Source: Sediminihabitans luteus
Lineage (GTDB): Bacteria; Actinomycetota; Actinomycetes; Actinomycetales; Cellulomonadaceae
Direction of reading: 5' to 3'
Length of the DNA stretch: 64,000 bases
NCBI RefSeq assembly: GCF_002797595.1
Contig: NZ_PGFE01000001.1
Span: 496,001-560,000 of the forward strand
In this document: positions 61,088-64,000 of the stretch, one piece after another
How positions within the stretch are numbered: position 1 is the first letter of the stretch
Layout of the letters: each line of letters begins with the position of its first letter
Translations under genes and position numbers: made by a program
The notes under the pieces: generated by a model
Told to the model about the DNA's origin: nothing
What the model saw: only the letters and a program-made list of their open reading frames with translations
Database searches by the model: none

Positions 61088-62481
61088 GAACCGAACTCCT
61101 TCGCCTTCTCGACGCCGGCGTCCACCGCGTCGCCCACGACCTCGGTCGTGGCGTTCCATCCGTCGGCGACCATCTCCGCGCCGTTCGCGGCGAGGTCCTC
61201 GATCTCGTCCCAGTGCGCGATGATCTCGGTCGTGCCGTAGATCGCGCCCGTGATCACGGCCGCGCCGATCGTCACAGGGTTCGGTGCGATCATCGCAGCC
61301 GTGAGGCTCACGTTGAAGCCGAGCTCCGCGACGTCCGCGACGTAGTCGATCCCGTTCTCCTTGAACGCGTCGACCGGGTTGCCCTGCGAGATCACGTTGA
61401 CGGCGCTCATGCCCGTCGCCCCGACCGCGCCGACCACGCCCAGGCCGCGCAGCAGCCCCGCGCTCTTCGCGCCCGCCGTCAGCCCGGCGCGCAGCGCGCC
61501 CGAGTCCCCCGCGGCGGCCGCCGCGCCGCGAGCCGCCGCCCAGGGCGTACCGCCCGCGGTCCCCGTCACCCCGGAGGTGCCGAAGACGACGCTGCCGAAC
61601 CGGTTGATGCCGCCGAACGTCTCGGCGCCGAGCCTCCCGGCGAGGCCGAGCCGCGAGCCGAGCGCGTCCAGGCGCGGGCTCAGGGCCTTGACCAGGACGC
61701 TGGACATCGAGTTCTGGGTCAGGGCCTTGTCCTTGGCCCAGTGCATCCAGAGCTTCGCGCCGTACCGCCCCGCGTAGGTCGCGGCACCCGCGACCCCGCC
61801 GGCCGAGGTCGCGGCCCAGACCGCCGAGCCCAGCGTCCCCTCGTGCCCGTCCATGCCCGGCAGCTGGCCCAGGCCCGCGACCACGATCCCGTTCACGTAG
61901 TCCTCGAACGACTCGCGGTGCCCGCGCACGAGGGCCGACCGCGTGTCCTCGAGCGCCCGCCGGCACGTGAGCGCGGCGCTCGCGAGCGTCTCGCGCGCCC
62001 GGTCCGCCGCAGCGCTCTGCGCCGCGAACGCCAGCTGCGCGTCCCAGACGGCCGACTGCCGCTGCTGGTCGGTGTAGTAGGCCATGTCGGGCGTGGTCGT
62101 CGCGTCGATCGTCCGCAGGTTCGTCGCGCAGCGCGTGGCGGCGTCGTCCGCGTGCCCCTGCGCGGTGGCGACCGTCGTGCGCGCCGTCTCGAGGGCGTCG
62201 GCGTAGGTCCGCAGAGCCCCCGCCCCGGTGGTCATCGCGGTGCTCGCCGACTCCACGAGCAGCGCGACGCCCTCGACCGCGGTCGGGGCGGCGTCCCCCG
62301 CCACCCCGACCCAGGCGTCACCCAGGGACCGCGCCCGCGCCCGCATGGACCGCATGACCGCGGCGAGCTCGTCGTGCACGGCGTCGAGCCCACGGGCGGC
62401 CGACCTGATCGCCTCGGGATCGCCGTCGACCGGCGTCAGGACCGGCGCGGACGGGGCCCACGCGCCCCCGACGTAGGTCAT
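61066..62481 (-). CDS. WXG-domain protein with hydrophobic C-terminal region (T7SS effector-like)
   Basis: The 471-residue product has an N-terminal helical-hairpin domain with a WXG motif (Trp57-Val-Gly59 in DAWVGVAGD). A further helical stretch follows to about residue 200, then an Ala/Gly-rich region with hydrophobic segments (SAVWAATSAGGVAGAAT, VVGAVGATGMSAVNVI, NPVTIGAAVITGAIYG). No known toxin motif is recognised. It starts at an ATGA junction with the small ESX-like gene. It resembles long WXG/LXG-type secreted proteins. Confidence 0.72.
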   Translation of the reverse strand: MTYVGGAWAPSAPVLTPVDGDPEAIRSAARGLDAVHDELAAVMRSMRARARSLGDAWVGVAGDAAPTAVEGVALLVESASTAMTTGAGALRTYADALETARTTVATAQGHADDAATRCATNLRTIDATTTPDMAYYTDQQRQSAVWDAQLAFAAQSAAADRARETLASAALTCRRALEDTRSALVRGHRESFEDYVNGIVVAGLGQLPGMDGHEGTLGSAVWAATSAGGVAGAATYAGRYGAKLWMHWAKDKALTQNSMSSVLVKALSPRLDALGSRLGLAGRLGAETFGGINRFGSVVFGTSGVTGTAGGTPWAAARGAAAAAGDSGALRAGLTAGAKSAGLLRGLGVVGAVGATGMSAVNVISQGNPVDAFKENGIDYVADVAELGFNVSLTAAMIAPNPVTIGAAVITGAIYGTTEIIAHWDEIEDLAANGAEMVADGWNATTEVVGDAVDAGVEKAKEFGSWLNPFD

Positions 62482-62774
62482 CGCATCTCCTGGGCGCCGC
62501 GCGCGAGCACGCGGTCCTGCTCCTCGTAGGCCGCGCCCGCGTCGCCGAACTGGGTCGCGAGCTCGCCGAGGGCGACCGCCAGCGCGCCGAGCCCGGCCCC
62601 CCAGTACTCGCCGAACTCCGTCGCGCCCGTCGTCACGTGCGGGTGCCCGGCGGCACCGGACGCCGCCGAGGCCGAGGTGACGGCGTCGCCCGCGTGGTCC
62701 GCGAGCGCCCCCGCGAGGCTGCCGAGCGACGTCGCCGCCGCGTCGATCGCCTCGGTGTCGACGCGAAGCGTCAT
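62478..62774 (-). CDS. ESX/WXG100-like small protein with YxxxD signal
   Basis: The 98-residue product is mainly helical, with a turn at Trp58-Gly59 (EFGEYWGAG) and the C-terminal export signal YxxxD (Tyr83-Asp87 in YEEQDRV). Both traits and the length fit the WXG100 superfamily, although the turn is not an exact WXG. ATG with GAGGAG 6 nt upstream. It is the first gene of the minus-strand module and probably pairs with the larger WXG protein. Confidence 0.78.
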   Translation of the reverse strand: MTLRVDTEAIDAAATSLGSLAGALADHAGDAVTSASAASGAAGHPHVTTGATEFGEYWGAGLGALAVALGELATQFGDAGAAYEEQDRVLARGAQEMR

Positions 62775-62893
62775 GGTCGTCTCCTCTCGTTCGGGCGGTC
62801 GTGGACCGCGCGCCGCCATCGTGCCAGACGGCGGAGCCGCAGCACCATGGGGAGAACTCCCCTCTGCCGGTGCCCGGCCCGCGAGCGGGGCGG

Positions 62894-62899
62894 TAGCGT
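62894..62899 (+). promoter_or_regulatory. leaderless -10 of the 303-residue protein gene
   Basis: TAGCGT ends exactly 6 nt before the GTG at 62906. No Shine-Dalgarno is seen. Confidence 0.6.
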
Positions 62900-62905
62900 G
62901 TCGAT

Positions 62906-63817
62906 GTGAGCGACCAGCCCGAGCACCCCGACCACCCCTCGCAGGAGCCACCGACCGGTCCAGGCACGTCGTCCGGGACCCCTCGGTCCGAGGCCGGCAC
63001 AGGACGGCGTCTCGGAGGGCTCGTGCCTGGATCCCTGGTGGACCGCGGGCGCGCGGCGCTCTCGGGGGCCGGGTCCGCCCGGGCGAGCGTGAGCGCCCTC
63101 GGGCGGCGAGTGCGAGCGCCCGGCGGTCTCCTCGGGCCCGTCGCACCGGCCGTCGGGGTGCCCGCCGCCCCGGACGACGTGCTCGTGCGGGACGTGGGCG
63201 AGGTCGCGCGGCTGCTGCCACGGTCCGTGGTGCTCAGCACGTCGCTCGTGCGCGGCGACGTCGGCACGCTCGGGTGGACCGGTCGGATGTACGGGGTGGG
63301 GGCGCCGGAGTCGGTCGCCCTCGTGCGGGTCGTCCCGCCGCCGCGGGAGTCCAGGGCCTCGTCCGCCGCGAGGCTCGCGGTCGACCTGGCCGTCGACACC
63401 CTGGCCAACTCCTACGGCGGTGACGACGACCCGGCCCCGGTCGAGCTGATCGGCACGGACGGCCAGGTGCTCCTGCGGAGCACCCCGGCGCGCCGACGCC
63501 GCGGGGACCGCACGATCCGCGACGTCAGCCTCGCGGACGGCACCGTGATCGCGCACGTCGTGGCTCCCGCCGGCACGCACGGGCCCTGGGAGGTCGTCCC
63601 CGTCGTCGGTGCCGCCGCGGAGCCGATCCGCGCGGACCCGCAGGTGCTCCACCCCTCGCGGCCGTCGGCCGCGCGCGCGTGGCGCGGGTCGCGCGAGCTC
63701 GCGTCGGTCCGCACGGAGGGCAAGGAGCGCCTGCTGACGCTGGGAGACCCGCGGTCCGACGACGAGGCGCTGCTGGTCTGGTCCGCCGCGCTGAGCTGGT
63801 GGAGCGGGACCGTCTGA
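62906..63817 (+). CDS. protein of unknown function, divergent from the ESX-like genes
   Basis: The 303-residue soluble product has a disordered Pro/Gly/Ser-rich N-terminal 80 residues. A beta-rich domain (VLLRSTPARRRRGDRTIRDVSLADGTVIAHVVAP in parts) follows, and the C-terminal part ends LLVWSAALSWWSGTV. I do not recognise the family; its style resembles phospholipid-scramblase/Tubby-like beta barrels only loosely. It is leaderless by sequence and convergent with the partial gene at the window end. Confidence 0.72.
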   Translation: MSDQPEHPDHPSQEPPTGPGTSSGTPRSEAGTGRRLGGLVPGSLVDRGRAALSGAGSARASVSALGRRVRAPGGLLGPVAPAVGVPAAPDDVLVRDVGEVARLLPRSVVLSTSLVRGDVGTLGWTGRMYGVGAPESVALVRVVPPPRESRASSAARLAVDLAVDTLANSYGGDDDPAPVELIGTDGQVLLRSTPARRRRGDRTIRDVSLADGTVIAHVVAPAGTHGPWEVVPVVGAAAEPIRADPQVLHPSRPSAARAWRGSRELASVRTEGKERLLTLGDPRSDDEALLVWSAALSWWSGTV

Positions 63818-63823
63818 CGGGCC

Positions 63824-64000
63824 TCAGGCCCGGTGCGCGTCGCCGCCCGCCAGGCACGCCTGCAGCGCTGCGACGACGCGGGGCGGAGCGCTGCACTGCA
63901 CCCGGATCCAGGTCCCGTCGGTCAGGCGGAGGCGCAGCACGCCGGCACCGACCGTCGGCGCGTAGGCCCCGCCCACCAGCCGCCCGTCGGTGACGGTCGA
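63824..64000 (-). CDS. C-terminal part of an unknown protein (truncated by window end)
   Basis: The last 58 codons and a TGA stop are inside the window. The reading has strongly GC-biased third positions and a regular strand-turn-strand-helix pattern (GAGVLRLRLTDGTWIRVQCS, then PRVVAALQACLAGG), as at the end of a PH-like domain. The ribosome-binding site and most of the gene lie beyond 64000. It converges with the 303-residue protein gene at a distance of 6 nt. Confidence 0.65.
   Translation of the reverse strand, partial: STVTDGRLVGGAYAPTVGAGVLRLRLTDGTWIRVQCSAPPRVVAALQACLAGGDAHRA

Overview
The window is a high-GC chromosomal segment from an actinobacterium. The GC-rich third codon positions, many GTG and TTG starts, TAnnnT-type -10 boxes, leaderless genes and the order rpmG-hadA-hadB ... 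trpT-secE-nusG-rplK-rplA all point there. The secreted chitinase and general gene style make Cellulomonadaceae (Cellulomonas-like) my best guess; that family assignment is inference.

The first 29 kb is almost entirely translation and transcription machinery on the minus strand. Reading 5'->3' (high to low coordinates) the units are: rplJ-rplL behind an L10-leader attenuator; rpoB-rpoC; the str unit rpsL-rpsG-fusA-tuf; the S10 unit rpsJ-rplC-rplD-rplW-rplB-rpsS-rplV-rpsC-rplP-rpmC-rpsQ; the spc unit rplN-rplX-rplE-rpsZ-rpsH-rplF-rplR-rpsE-rpmD-rplO; secY-adk-map; and infA-rpmJ-rpsM-(rpsK). Long perfect hairpins close most units and recognisable promoters open several.

Between rplJ and rplA, which are normally neighbours, sits about 7.5 kb of accessory DNA. 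It holds a four-gene minus-strand operon (sigma factor, small beta-sandwich protein, cytoplasmic subtilisin-like protease, TPR-CHAT caspase-like protease) and a divergent secreted GH18 chitinase. The sigma/S8/CHAT operon is the best candidate for an under-described regulatory or conflict system. After it come rplA, rplK, nusG, secE and tRNA-Trp.

From 40 kb on the content is mixed: an adenosine-deaminase-family enzyme, a membrane protein with a GntR regulator, a lipoprotein L,D-transpeptidase, murB, two tandem paralogous MFS exporters with a divergent LacI regulator and two LacI-type operators, hadB-hadA-rpmG with tRNA-Met, tRNA-Thr and tRNA-Tyr, rarD-yajQ, a large membrane protein, a potassium channel, a lipoprotein hydrolase, htpX and a ferredoxin-NADP reductase.

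The right end (59.1-64 kb) looks like a type VII secretion substrate module: a small YxxxD-bearing ESX-like protein, a WXG-domain effector-like protein, an EspG-like protein, a Mog1/PsbP-like protein, a membrane protein, and two unknowns. No secretion ATPase is in view.

A recurring theme is leaderless expression: at least seven genes start exactly 6 nt after a -10-like hexamer. No CRISPR array, insertion sequence, phage or replication origin was seen.
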